From Bacteroidota bacterium (lineage in GTDB: Bacteria > Bacteroidota > Bacteroidia > JABDFU01): a DNA stretch of 64,000 nucleotides. Made by a program: the position numbers and the translations under genes. This document shows positions 17,068-26,303 of the stretch, piece after piece. Position 1 is the stretch's first letter. Every line of letters begins with the position of its first letter. The DNA is taken from contig JACPDY010000047.1 of NCBI GenBank assembly GCA_016183775.1, positions 1 to 64,000 of the forward strand, written 5' to 3'. Under the pieces are notes generated by a model. It made no database searches, was not told where the DNA came from, and was given only the letters and a program-made list of their open reading frames with translations.

Positions 17068-19104
17068 CTATTTCCTGCTTAGAAAAGCTGCTTTCCCTGC
17101 ATCGAGGTACTTTATATATTCGTCAACATTCGGCGTATAACCCACTGGAGGTACCAGTTCTTTTCCGCTATGGTCCACCAATACATAATAAGGTTGAGCA
17201 TTTACTTTATAATGCGACAATTGGAAATCCAGCCATTTTTTTCCAACTGTATTTATTTCTCTTCCCTCTTTATTTGTGTAGATCGCATCAGGAGCCAGTT
17301 TTTCCCGATCATCCACATAAAGTGACACCAGCACATATTCATCGCGAATACGCTTTAATACCTGGGGATCAGACCATACATTCTGTTCCATTTTACGACA
17401 GTTCACACAGGTCCAACCTGTAAAATCGATCATAACAGGCTTGCCAGCTTCTTTAGCATAAGATATTGCTTTATCATAATCATGGAAGCAATTAACCAAT
17501 CCTTTCGGACAACGTGCACTGTGTATATCATTCACCTTTTTAATATCGGAAGATGAAGATGCGCCGTTATATATATCAAGGTTCTCACTCCATTCGGCCG
17601 TTTGAGGCGGTGGAAAACCCGCGATCAAATTAACCGGCGCTCCGAATAATCCGGGAAACAGGTAAAGTGTAAATGATAAGACAACGATCGCAATAACTGC
17701 TCTTGGTACAGAAATAACCCTGCCGACATCATCGTGCTGAAACTTTATGAGTCCTAACAAATAAATACCCATCAGACCAAAACATACAACCCAAATGGCG
17801 ATGAACATTTCTCTTGATATGAGGTGCCAGCCGGCAACCAGGTCGGCATTGGAAAAAAACTTCATGGCCAGCGCCACTTCCAAAAAACCCAATGAAACCT
17901 TTACCGTGTTCATCCAGCCACCTGATTTAGGCAGGGAATGCAGCCAGCCGGGGAACATGGCGAAAATTACAAAGGGCAAGGCCAGGCTTAAACCAAAACC
18001 GGTGAATCCCATCAAGGGACAAATAACACTTCCAGAATTAACAAGTGTGATCAAACCTGCTACATACGGAACAGTACACGAAAAAGAAACAAGTGCCAGT
18101 GTTAAGGCCATAAAAAATATCCCGACAACACCGCCACGGTCAGATGCCTGATCGGCCTTATTCACCAAAGCATTAGGCAACGTAATCTCAAATGCTCCGA
18201 AAAAGGAGAATGCAAATATCATAAATAAAACAAAGAGAAATAGGTTAAAATACTCGTGAGAGGATATACCATAAACAAAATTACCGAATACAATTCCGAG
18301 TACATCGAAGATCAGAATGATAAAGAAACCGTATAGCATTGCTTTTTGAATGCCATGTGAACGCTTTTTACTTTGCTTTACAAAAAATGCGGTTGTTAAA
18401 GGAAGCATTGAAAAGATACATGGAGCCAACAACGCACCTAAACCGGCCAATATGCCGTACCAAAAAGATGCGAAAGGACTGCAATCATTAACAGGGGGAG
18501 CCGGGACAGTTGTTATACCCGCTTCAACCGAAGTTTTCCTGACTGTATCGGCCACAGCAGAATCGACAGCGATAGGATTTGTTTTAGACGTGTCTATACC
18601 AGACGGCAGTTCCGCTCTGTCAAATTTAAACGTAAAATATTCTTCTTCTGGGATACAAACTTCCTTACAAACCTGGTAGGATATTGTACCGGTTATCTTA
18701 AACGGATCACCGGACAATCGCTTTATTTTTTGCCTGAATATTGCTTCGTCTGTAAAGTAACGCACATCCACTTCAAAGATTTCGTCCCTCTCTTTAATGA
18801 CTTTACTTTCATTTAATTTACCTACAAGGTTATAATTTTTTTTATCAGGCTTAAATGTAAAAATAGCGGCTTGAGGACCGGGCTCATCTTTATAGGTTTG
18901 AAAAGGAGAGTATAAATGCCAGTCAGGCTCTATACTGGCTTTCATGACCAGTTCACTTTCGGTATCACTGATCTTAAGGATTGAATAACTCCATTTAGCC
19001 GGATGTTTTATTTGTGCAGCGAGGTTTACCTGCGCCCCACTATAATTGCCAGCCCATAAAATAATGAACAGCGCTGCGAATGATTTTTTAAACAAACTGA
19101 TCAT
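17068..19104 (-). CDS. dsbD: Thiol:disulfide interchange protein DsbD
   Basis: I use the ATG at 19104 (MISLFKKSFAALF), which opens a signal peptide; an upstream in-frame start would add 27 unlikely residues. The 678-residue protein has an N-terminal DsbD-alpha domain with the Cys pair in SYQVCKEVCIPEEE. A block of about eight membrane helices follows, with FGALLAPCIFSMLPLT and SFSCTVPYVAGL carrying the two core Cys. The C-terminal thioredoxin domain has WTCVNCRKME near residue 561. DsbD moves electrons from cytosolic thioredoxin to periplasmic thiol proteins. All three Cys pairs are present. It stands 96 bases upstream of the BNR gene on the same strand. Confidence 0.92.
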   Translation of the reverse strand: MISLFKKSFAALFIILWAGNYSGAQVNLAAQIKHPAKWSYSILKISDTESELVMKASIEPDWHLYSPFQTYKDEPGPQAAIFTFKPDKKNYNLVGKLNESKVIKERDEIFEVDVRYFTDEAIFRQKIKRLSGDPFKITGTISYQVCKEVCIPEEEYFTFKFDRAELPSGIDTSKTNPIAVDSAVADTVRKTSVEAGITTVPAPPVNDCSPFASFWYGILAGLGALLAPCIFSMLPLTTAFFVKQSKKRSHGIQKAMLYGFFIILIFDVLGIVFGNFVYGISSHEYFNLFLFVLFMIFAFSFFGAFEITLPNALVNKADQASDRGGVVGIFFMALTLALVSFSCTVPYVAGLITLVNSGSVICPLMGFTGFGLSLALPFVIFAMFPGWLHSLPKSGGWMNTVKVSLGFLEVALAMKFFSNADLVAGWHLISREMFIAIWVVCFGLMGIYLLGLIKFQHDDVGRVISVPRAVIAIVVLSFTLYLFPGLFGAPVNLIAGFPPPQTAEWSENLDIYNGASSSSDIKKVNDIHSARCPKGLVNCFHDYDKAISYAKEAGKPVMIDFTGWTCVNCRKMEQNVWSDPQVLKRIRDEYVLVSLYVDDREKLAPDAIYTNKEGREINTVGKKWLDFQLSHYKVNAQPYYVLVDHSGKELVPPVGYTPNVDEYIKYLDAGKAAFLSRK

Positions 19105-19251
19105 AATATTTATAATACCCTGAAATGAATGGTAAAAATACGGAATTTTTATGGGAGAGGCTAAACAAACCAAAGCCGATACCAACGAGTGATACCGGCT
19201 GTGGAAAATTTAATCAAAAACAATTAAACCAAACAAGAAAAAAAGTTTTGA

Positions 19252-19545
19252 CTAAATTTTTATTTCATGGATACGATGGATGGGGAGTACAATTCCCTGC
19301 TTTAAAATGATCCGTTTATCGGTTACACCCCATATTGTTGTTTCTATCTGCTTGATGCCATTTGCATCCTCAAATATTATTTTAATTTTTCCGTGTTCAA
19401 CGTTACCCAACTTTAAGGCCTTGTCGAGCTCCGTTTTACGTGCCTTAATATCATCGGCTGAAATTAACACTTCTGCCGCAGGGAACCGGAGATTGACCAC
19501 TTCCTCCTTCTCAATAACTTCGGGTCGTTTAATGTTTGCTTCCAT
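19252..19545 (-). CDS. Small conserved cytosolic protein (97 aa), unknown
   Basis: This is a soluble, charged 97-residue protein without a signal. The N-terminal half is helical (ADDIKARKTELDKALKLGN) and the C-terminal half beta-rich (GKIKIIFEDANGIKQIETTIWGVTDKRIILKQGIVLPIHRIHEIKI). The C-terminal part reads like the small beta-barrel of regulators that sense nucleotides or ligands, but I cannot name a family. It is separated from dsbD by 147 bases and from the PH-like gene by 67 bases, all on the same strand. Confidence 0.65.
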   Translation of the reverse strand: MEANIKRPEVIEKEEVVNLRFPAAEVLISADDIKARKTELDKALKLGNVEHGKIKIIFEDANGIKQIETTIWGVTDKRIILKQGIVLPIHRIHEIKI

Positions 19546-19612
19546 AAATAATAGGTTCTTAATGATGTTAAACGCATTTGTTTGAAAAACGTTACAAAAA
19601 AACTAAAAAAAT

Positions 19613-20164
19613 TTACACGCCGCTTTTTCCGGTCAGCCTATCCTTAATTATTTCCAGTAGTTCACCCGCTCTCTGGCTCCCGATGCGGTATTTAAGCCCT
19701 GTCCTATCAGTCAACTCAACAAGCTCATTTCCACGCGTGTAAAAACGAATCTTCCCCTTACTATGCAGATTATACACAGAGCGTCCAACAGAATGTTTAC
19801 GGTACCTTACTTTCCGGACTGAAGCTATATCGGTAAATTTTATCTTCACCTTCCTGGATGTCCACAAACCGGTTAAGATGATGCCGTCATTCTGTACAAT
19901 GGTATGCATATGGACAATAAATACAAGACCAATTGAAAACAACAGGATGATAATACCCATGATAAAAAAAAGCTGACCTGAATTTTCAATGCTCTGAACC
20001 GGATACGAACCAATGTGAATACCTGATACATCAACGGGCTTGGGATTTTCGGACCAATAATAAGCTAAAAAACAAAACAACGCCAATACAGTTCTACGAA
20101 GTATGGATTGGTTATTCGAACCCAGGTATTGTTTCTCTTCAAAAAGGATTGGTTTGTCCATCAT
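19613..20164 (-). CDS. Two-helix membrane protein with PH-like domain
   Basis: The 183-residue protein has two membrane segments, at about 24-40 and 63-85. A cytosolic C-terminal domain holds the pattern ILTGLWTSRKVKIKFTDIASVRKVRYRK...GKIRFYTRGNELVELTDRTGLKYRIGSQRAGELLEII. This strand-strand-helix order is like bacterial PH (bPH2/YdbS-type) domains. The function is unknown. It lies in a minus-strand run between tilS and the 97-residue protein. Confidence 0.65.
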   Translation of the reverse strand: MMDKPILFEEKQYLGSNNQSILRRTVLALFCFLAYYWSENPKPVDVSGIHIGSYPVQSIENSGQLFFIMGIIILLFSIGLVFIVHMHTIVQNDGIILTGLWTSRKVKIKFTDIASVRKVRYRKHSVGRSVYNLHSKGKIRFYTRGNELVELTDRTGLKYRIGSQRAGELLEIIKDRLTGKSGV

Positions 20165-20305
20165 TTAAATATAGTCATAAAAATAGCAAATAGATATATT
20201 TTTCAGGAATCATATTCGGGATCAAAGCTCTGCAAAATCATGCTAAAATCAGTTCAATAGTACTATGTTTTCTTTTTCAAAATTCTTAATCCCAATTCTT
20301 AAATT

Positions 20306-21631
20306 CTAAATTAAAATGGACATAACATAAACAATCTCTGTTTTATCGGCCACCTTAAAACGATCATTGATCCTATGCCCTATAACCCAAACAATATGGG
20401 TGCCGGATGTAAGCAACCACGTGTTCTCCTTATCAATTAAGGAGAATTTATTATCAATAAAAAAATCGCTCAGTTTCTTTTTATGCTTCATACCCAATGG
20501 TCTGAAAGCATCCCCTTTTCGCCATTTACGGATGATCAAAGGAAATTTTAATTTATTAAAGTCGACACTCGCCACCTGTGTTGACCGGGAAATAGTATAC
20601 GAACCGGCCTTAATTTTTGAAAATGTTAGCGAAAGTGGCTCAGTTACTTTTTTCATCCCTGGCCGAATAACATATTCGCCATCACCTGAAACCGTGTTTG
20701 AAGTAATGATGAGCCTAAATCTGTCTTTTACCAGGCGATGTGTAGCCGAAAAAAATTGTCTGCCTGTGCGATCATCAATCATTGCTTTCAATACATCATT
20801 GCAAACAGTCTCGTTAAATCCATAGGGGCTCAATAACTCATATAAATAAACGGGAGCCGGATCAAGCTTTAACAGCTTTCTCACATCCACTTCAACCCCA
20901 TTTTTCTTCTTTACGATCAGTCTCGGAAGTTTTTCGCCAATCGCTTCCCTGTAAACTTTTTCTACCTGCTGAAAGTATTCAATATCCCTGCTGATGGCGG
21001 CCCCCAGATTAGGATTGATTTCCTTTAAAACAGGGATGACTTTATGCCGGAGCTTATTCCGGATATATTTATCAGAACTGTTACTGCTGTCCTCGCGAAA
21101 CGATATTTCATTCTTCTTAACATAGTCTTCAATATCGAACCTTGTCGCAAACAATAAAGGGCGAACGATCTTACCCCTTTGTAAAGGAATTCCATGCAGG
21201 CCTCCAATACCCGTACCACGGATTAAATTGATGAATAAAGTTTCTATTTCATCGTCCTTATGGTGGGCAATTGCAACGTAATCATACTTATTTGCCTTTC
21301 GAATCTCTTCAAACCATTCGTACCTCAATTGCCGCGCTGCCATTTGAACAGAAACATTATGCTTCCCTGCAAAAGCTTGCGTATCAAAGCGCTTGGTATG
21401 AAATTGGACTTTAAACTTTTTCGCCAACTGTTTTACAAATTTCTCATCCCCTTCGCTCTCTTTTCCACGCAAACCAAAATTGCAATGTGCAATACCGAAT
21501 TTATATCCGGCTTCGTGACATAAATACGCAAGCACGACCGAATCGATCCCTCCACTTACAGCCAATAACAGCTTATGTTCAGGAGTGAACAGATCCTTAT
21601 CGGAAATAAATTTTTTAAACCGGTTGAGCAT
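20306..21631 (-). CDS. tilS: tRNA(Ile)-lysidine synthase
   Basis: I use the ATG at 21631 (MLNRFKKFISDKDLF), which fits the family N-terminus; the frame stays open 21 codons further upstream inside pabB. The PP-loop SGGIDS lies at about residue 30, followed by HCNFGLRGKESEGDE, AAHHKDD-like IAHHKDDEIET and LIRGTG. The C-terminal TilS domain has RKWRKGDAFRPLGMKHKKKLSDFFIDNK. TilS makes lysidine at C34 of tRNA-Ile(CAU), which lets it read AUA. The start overlaps the pabB end by 17 bases, suggesting coupling. Confidence 0.93.
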   Translation of the reverse strand: MLNRFKKFISDKDLFTPEHKLLLAVSGGIDSVVLAYLCHEAGYKFGIAHCNFGLRGKESEGDEKFVKQLAKKFKVQFHTKRFDTQAFAGKHNVSVQMAARQLRYEWFEEIRKANKYDYVAIAHHKDDEIETLFINLIRGTGIGGLHGIPLQRGKIVRPLLFATRFDIEDYVKKNEISFREDSSNSSDKYIRNKLRHKVIPVLKEINPNLGAAISRDIEYFQQVEKVYREAIGEKLPRLIVKKKNGVEVDVRKLLKLDPAPVYLYELLSPYGFNETVCNDVLKAMIDDRTGRQFFSATHRLVKDRFRLIITSNTVSGDGEYVIRPGMKKVTEPLSLTFSKIKAGSYTISRSTQVASVDFNKLKFPLIIRKWRKGDAFRPLGMKHKKKLSDFFIDNKFSLIDKENTWLLTSGTHIVWVIGHRINDRFKVADKTEIVYVMSILI

Positions 21632-22982
21632 CTCCTTTTGAATATTTATTTCCAGGCTCCAAATGATGCGCTCCCAGCACTTCAAGCATAGCATTTGCTT
21701 TCAAAAGACATTCATCATATTCCTGCTCAGCATTGGCCCGGCTTGTTATAGCACTTCCTACCATGAATGACAAATACTTATCCGAAGCGTTGTACAAAAT
21801 GCTCCTGATCACCACATTAAAATCAAAATCTCCTGAAGGTGTTATATAACCAACCGCTCCCGAATACAACCCGCGTTTCGTAGATTCATATTGTTCGATC
21901 AACTCCATTGCTTTTACTTTTGGCGCCCCTGTCATGGAACCCATGGGAAAAGCATTTTTAATGGCATCAATAAAATGAAATCCCTCTTTCAATTCAGCAC
22001 TTACACTCGATATCATCTGGTGAACCTGCCTGAAGGTATACACGCCGTATAATTCCTCCACTTTAACGCTTCCCTGTATAGCTGACCGGGACAAGTCATT
22101 CCGAACCAGGTCAACTATCATTACATTTTCATTCCGTTCCTTTTCATCAAAGTGAAGCCTGCTCTTTAATTGTTCGTCTTCAAATAAATTCTCTCCGCGT
22201 CTTGCAGTACCTTTTATCGGCTGCGACAAAAGCCTGTTCCCGGATTTCTTCAGGAACCGTTCCGGACTTGATGAAAGTAAATAGCTATCTTTTATTTTAT
22301 AAAAGGCCGAAAAAGGGGTTTGCGAAACTTCGTTAAGGGATAAATATGTTTGTACAGGATCAAGGATTGCCTGCTCGGCAAAAAACTCCATACAAAAATT
22401 CATTTCATAGATATCACCGCGACGGATATGTTTTTTGATTGAATTTACACCGGAAATATATTTTTCTTTTGTGATACGGGAATTAACAGAACATGTTACC
22501 GGCTGATGGTTAGCGGTTGCTGGCTGGCTTGAAATGGTTTTAATCAGCTCTCTCATTTGAACTTCGGTGGAATATTGTTTCAGATAGCCGACCTGAAGAT
22601 GGTTCCCTTTCAGCAAAAACAAATACCTGGGTTGAAAAAAATACATTTCGGGAAACTGAATTCCGTCAAAATTGTTTGAAGTAAGTTTTTCAATTTGATT
22701 TTTCAGGTCGTACGAAAAATGACCAAATAGCCAGTCGTTGGTTTGCGTATAATATTGTTTTAACTCTCCGAAAGCATTATTACCATTGAACTTACAGGAA
22801 CTAACAGAGTCGACACCCAACATCAGATCGTAGGAATGTTCAACGTCAATATGCTCATATGAAGCAGAGACATTACCATTACTATTTAAAAAACTTACAT
22901 TCTCAAATGTACTACACCAATGCAATAATTTATTTGCAAAATCCTTTATGTCTTGTAATTCTGTTTTAATAAAACTGCGCAT
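21615..22982 (-). CDS. pabB: Aminodeoxychorismate synthase component I
   Basis: This 455-residue chorismate-binding enzyme carries the PabB-type active-site motif SQPIKGTARRG with the Lys that marks PabB rather than TrpE. It also has MIVDLVRNDLSR, FPMGSMTGAPKVKAMELIEQYE and GLYSGAVGYI. It forms 4-amino-4-deoxychorismate for folate synthesis together with a glutamine amidotransferase that is not nearby. A linker at about residues 151-162 (SQPATANHQPVTC) is encoded by a period-7 DNA word (22498-22530) like the intergenic repeats elsewhere. It is the first gene of a pabB-tilS pair. Confidence 0.92.
   Translation of the reverse strand: MRSFIKTELQDIKDFANKLLHWCSTFENVSFLNSNGNVSASYEHIDVEHSYDLMLGVDSVSSCKFNGNNAFGELKQYYTQTNDWLFGHFSYDLKNQIEKLTSNNFDGIQFPEMYFFQPRYLFLLKGNHLQVGYLKQYSTEVQMRELIKTISSQPATANHQPVTCSVNSRITKEKYISGVNSIKKHIRRGDIYEMNFCMEFFAEQAILDPVQTYLSLNEVSQTPFSAFYKIKDSYLLSSSPERFLKKSGNRLLSQPIKGTARRGENLFEDEQLKSRLHFDEKERNENVMIVDLVRNDLSRSAIQGSVKVEELYGVYTFRQVHQMISSVSAELKEGFHFIDAIKNAFPMGSMTGAPKVKAMELIEQYESTKRGLYSGAVGYITPSGDFDFNVVIRSILYNASDKYLSFMVGSAITSRANAEQEYDECLLKANAMLEVLGAHHLEPGNKYSKGDAQPV
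22498..22530. repeat. Period-7 word inside pabB
   Basis: The bases read as heptads gctgatg, gttagcg, gttgctg, gctggct on the plus strand. They are close to the words at 7455-7484. In pabB they encode a Gln/Pro/Ala linker between the N-terminal domain and the chorismate-binding domain. Confidence 0.45.
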
Positions 22983-23237
22983 AGTTCAACAAGATATAAG
23001 GAATTTAATTACATACAACCTTGGTTATAAATATCAAACTCCTTTATTTTGATCCTTCAGGAAATCACGAAAAATATCATTATTTTCAGGAAACTAATTT
23101 ATCGTAAAAAATCGTAACTTTTAGGAGTATTTTTTCGTATTAAATAACTGCATATAGATATATGCGACAGAATTAGCCAGTATCCGCAAAGGTGTTTTAA
23201 CATACTACAGCCTGAAAATTTATCAGAAAATAGAAAA

Positions 23238-25259
23238 ATGAAAAAGGAGAGACATGTTCATGTTGAATTACGCTTTTTTTCTCTCGTGATTTTTTCTGCT
23301 ATTTCCTGCAATTATGCCTGGGCACAGGGTGGTGAATGGACATGGATGACCGGTGACAGTGCCATTAATAAAAATGGCGTTTATGGAACGATGGGGACTG
23401 AAGCAGTTGGAAATAAACCAGGATCACGCGATGGACACCTTGTATGGACTGATAATTCAGGTAATTTATGGATGTTTGGAGGTGACGGATATGCCAATTC
23501 AGGCACATGGACTTCATTAAATGATCTGTGGAAATATAATGCAGCAACTAATAATTGGACATGGATCAAAGGAGATAGCACCAGGGTAGGGACAAAATAT
23601 TGTACATATGGCACGAAAGGAGTTGCTGCAGCAACAAATAAATTGGGCTACCGATGGCATTCAGCTTGTTGGGTAGACGCCTCTGGTAATTTCATGTGCT
23701 TTGCCGGAATCGGTCTTACTACCACACCATATGTTTCAACAGACAGGACTAATGATATTTGGAAATATAATCCTTCTACCGATCAATGGACCTGGATAAA
23801 AGGTGATACTGTATCCAATAAAAAAGGTGTTTATGGAACTTTAGGAACGGCCGCCGCCGCCAATAATCCGGGTGCCCGCCATGCACCAGCTCATTGGATT
23901 GATGCATCGGGCAATTTATGGGCTTTGGGAGGAAATGGGTATGCGGCATCCTCCACTTCAAATAAGAACTTAAATGATTTATGGAAGTATGATATTTCTT
24001 CAGGGAACTGGACATGGATAAAAGGTGACAGTACACAGGATAAAAATGGGGTTTATGGAACTAAGGGAGTACCTGCCTCAACAAACAATCCGGGAGGAAG
24101 ATATGCAGCTCTTTGCTGGAAAGATAACACGGGTACTTTTTGGCTTATGGGTGGCATAGGCCGGGGCTCAATATCCGGTGGGGCAACAACCGGCCGTTTA
24201 GGTGATCTGTGGTCATATAATACATCCACAAACGAATGGACATGGGTATCCGGAGATAGTCTGGTAGTGTCTACAAATAGTTACGGCACACAATGTGTTT
24301 CCGCCGCCAGTAACAATCCAGGCGGGCGCAGATATGGAGCATCCTGGATCGATAACCTTTACCAACATGCCTGGATTTTTGGAGGAGATGGACAACCTTC
24401 TACGAATTATTTTGATAATTTATGGGTATACACAATCACAGGTAATCAATGGGTTTGGTTAAAGGGAAATTCAACAACCAACAACTTTGGAGTATATGGT
24501 ACAAAAGGTGTTTCAGCGGCAACAAATAATCCCGGGGGAAGGAATCACCTTTCAAACTATCAATGGAAAGATAACGATGGCAACTTTTATCTTTTCGGAG
24601 GTGAAGGAAGGTCCGTTGCTTCAGCTGGTGGAGCAAGCCGACTGAATGATTTATGGAGATTTAAACCGCAAGGAACATGCGGCGCTTTGTTACCTATAGA
24701 ATTAGTATCTCTTGAGTGTTTCACTCAAAACAACTATAGTATTATAGAATGGAGAACAGCCTCGGAAACAAATAATGACTACTTTATACTTGAGCGATCA
24801 GTTGATGGAAATAATTTTGAAATGGTGAAACAAATAAAAGGAAGCGGCACCAATGGAGAATTAAAAAGTTATACTGCGACAGTTAACAATACGGGGGCCG
24901 ACTATTACTACCGCTTAAAGCAGGTCGATTTTGACGGAAAATATACTTATTCGAATATTTTTACCTGCACACAAAGTGAAGGTTCGGGCAATGATAAAGG
25001 CGAAATCATTGTTTTTCCCAATCCTTCTGATGGGAAAACCATCTATTTAAAACTTAAGGGCCTGACTGGTGAAGAAAAAGTATTGGTTGTGTTAATTAAT
25101 GTTTTGGGGCAAACAGTTTTTTCGAAGGTTACTTTTACCGATATAAATGGCTCCGCACTTGAAGCTATCGACGAGAAACAAATGCTTAGCCCGGGCGTAT
25201 ACATGGCCATTGGCTACGTTCGAAATGAAATTTATAAGCAAAAAATTATAATAAAATAA
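23238..25259 (+). CDS. Six-repeat Kelch-like protein with T9SS type A sorting domain
   Basis: The 673-residue protein has a signal peptide (ending near NYAWAQ). It then has six long repeats of about 70-78 residues, each starting WTWIKGDS or similar, followed by GVYGTKGV, NNPGGR, a WKD.GNFWLFGG strand and LNDLWKYN. Six such blades make a complete Kelch-like propeller. A linker domain of about 100 residues common in Bacteroidota (LPIELVSLECFTQNNYSIIEWRT...YYYRLKQVDFDGKYTYS) precedes the T9SS CTD (IVFPNPSDGKTIYLK...LSPGVYMAIGYVRNEIYKQKIIIK). It is a T9SS cargo of unknown ligand. It is divergent from pabB across 255 bases and convergent with hemH. Confidence 0.88.
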   Translation: MKKERHVHVELRFFSLVIFSAISCNYAWAQGGEWTWMTGDSAINKNGVYGTMGTEAVGNKPGSRDGHLVWTDNSGNLWMFGGDGYANSGTWTSLNDLWKYNAATNNWTWIKGDSTRVGTKYCTYGTKGVAAATNKLGYRWHSACWVDASGNFMCFAGIGLTTTPYVSTDRTNDIWKYNPSTDQWTWIKGDTVSNKKGVYGTLGTAAAANNPGARHAPAHWIDASGNLWALGGNGYAASSTSNKNLNDLWKYDISSGNWTWIKGDSTQDKNGVYGTKGVPASTNNPGGRYAALCWKDNTGTFWLMGGIGRGSISGGATTGRLGDLWSYNTSTNEWTWVSGDSLVVSTNSYGTQCVSAASNNPGGRRYGASWIDNLYQHAWIFGGDGQPSTNYFDNLWVYTITGNQWVWLKGNSTTNNFGVYGTKGVSAATNNPGGRNHLSNYQWKDNDGNFYLFGGEGRSVASAGGASRLNDLWRFKPQGTCGALLPIELVSLECFTQNNYSIIEWRTASETNNDYFILERSVDGNNFEMVKQIKGSGTNGELKSYTATVNNTGADYYYRLKQVDFDGKYTYSNIFTCTQSEGSGNDKGEIIVFPNPSDGKTIYLKLKGLTGEEKVLVVLINVLGQTVFSKVTFTDINGSALEAIDEKQMLSPGVYMAIGYVRNEIYKQKIIIK

Positions 25260-25281
25260 TTTCCGGTACTAATATTGAGGA

Positions 25282-26295
25282 TCAGTTTTTCAACACCAGT
25301 TGTTTCAGGGCCTCAATCCATTTAGGGTGGCTGTTCAGGCTTTCAACCAGCTGCAGCTTTTCACCGCCATGCTCACGGAATATTTCGTTGTACTCAACTC
25401 CTATCTCATAAATCGTTTCCAGGCAATCCGCCACAAAAGCGGGAGAGAACACGAGCATTCGTTTAATTCCCTGTTTTGCCTTTTCCTCAACCACTTTATC
25501 CGAATAGGGCTTCAGCCACTTATCATTAAGCCGCGATTGAAATGCAGTTGTGTACTTGTCCTGAGGAATATTCAACCGCTTTACCAATTGACGTGTTGTT
25601 TCGAAACATGCCGCCCTGTAACAATACTGATTATTTGCATTGACACTATCGCAACAACTTCCAAATGCACAGGTATTTGTACCAAAATATGCAGAATCCT
25701 TTATAATATGTCTTTCCGGCAAACCATGGTAGCTGAATAAAAAATGATCGTACTCATTTAAATTGTACTGTCCAGCAATGACCACCATTGAATCGATATA
25801 ACCCGGAACATCATAAAATTTACTGATGATCTTAACGGGGGGCGCGCCATCCCATTTGCGTAACACATCCTTCGTCTTATCAATGGATGACTCTGTACTG
25901 GATGAGGCATACTGGGGATATAAAGGAAGAACGATGATCTTTGAAACCTTTTGTTCACGTAAGTCAGCCAAAGCAGAATCAATGGATGGGCTCTGATAAC
26001 GCATACCCAATTCAACAATATAATTATCTCCTAACGCATCCTGCAATTTTTCTTTCACACTTTGTCCATGAATTAAAAGCGGAGACCCTTTTTCAGTCCA
26101 TATTTGCTGGTACAACTTCGCCGATTTTGAAGCACGAAAAGGAACAATGATCGCATTCACCAAAAAAAAGCGCGCAATGGGATTTATATCAATTACTCTC
26201 GGATCATTCAAAAATTCTGTGAGGTATTTCCGCACATCAGCTGTTGAAGGGCTGTCGGGGGTGCCGAGGTTAATTAGCAGGATTCCGGTTTTCAA
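25282..26295 (-). CDS. hemH: Ferrochelatase
   Basis: The 337-residue protein has LLINLGTPDSPSTADVRKYL at the N-terminus, PLYPQYASSST, the active-site FSYHGLPERH at about residue 188, and VFSPAFVADCLETIYEI near 275. It inserts Fe2+ into protoporphyrin IX. The Cys-rich segment TNTCAFGSCCDSVNANNQYCYRAACF resembles the Cys cluster seen in some bacterial ferrochelatases. The start codon is TTG (26293-26295), and no in-frame ATG lies upstream before a stop. The inverted-repeat cassette begins only 8 bases upstream, so the cassette may have replaced the original leader. Confidence 0.92.
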   Translation of the reverse strand: MKTGILLINLGTPDSPSTADVRKYLTEFLNDPRVIDINPIARFFLVNAIIVPFRASKSAKLYQQIWTEKGSPLLIHGQSVKEKLQDALGDNYIVELGMRYQSPSIDSALADLREQKVSKIIVLPLYPQYASSSTESSIDKTKDVLRKWDGAPPVKIISKFYDVPGYIDSMVVIAGQYNLNEYDHFLFSYHGLPERHIIKDSAYFGTNTCAFGSCCDSVNANNQYCYRAACFETTRQLVKRLNIPQDKYTTAFQSRLNDKWLKPYSDKVVEEKAKQGIKRMLVFSPAFVADCLETIYEIGVEYNEIFREHGGEKLQLVESLNSHPKWIEALKQLVLKN

Positions 26296-26303
26296 AAGGA
26301 AAA

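Noticed and set aside
19105-19185. 27-residue upstream extension of DsbD
   Set aside because: A proper signal peptide starts at 19104; the extension would bury it.
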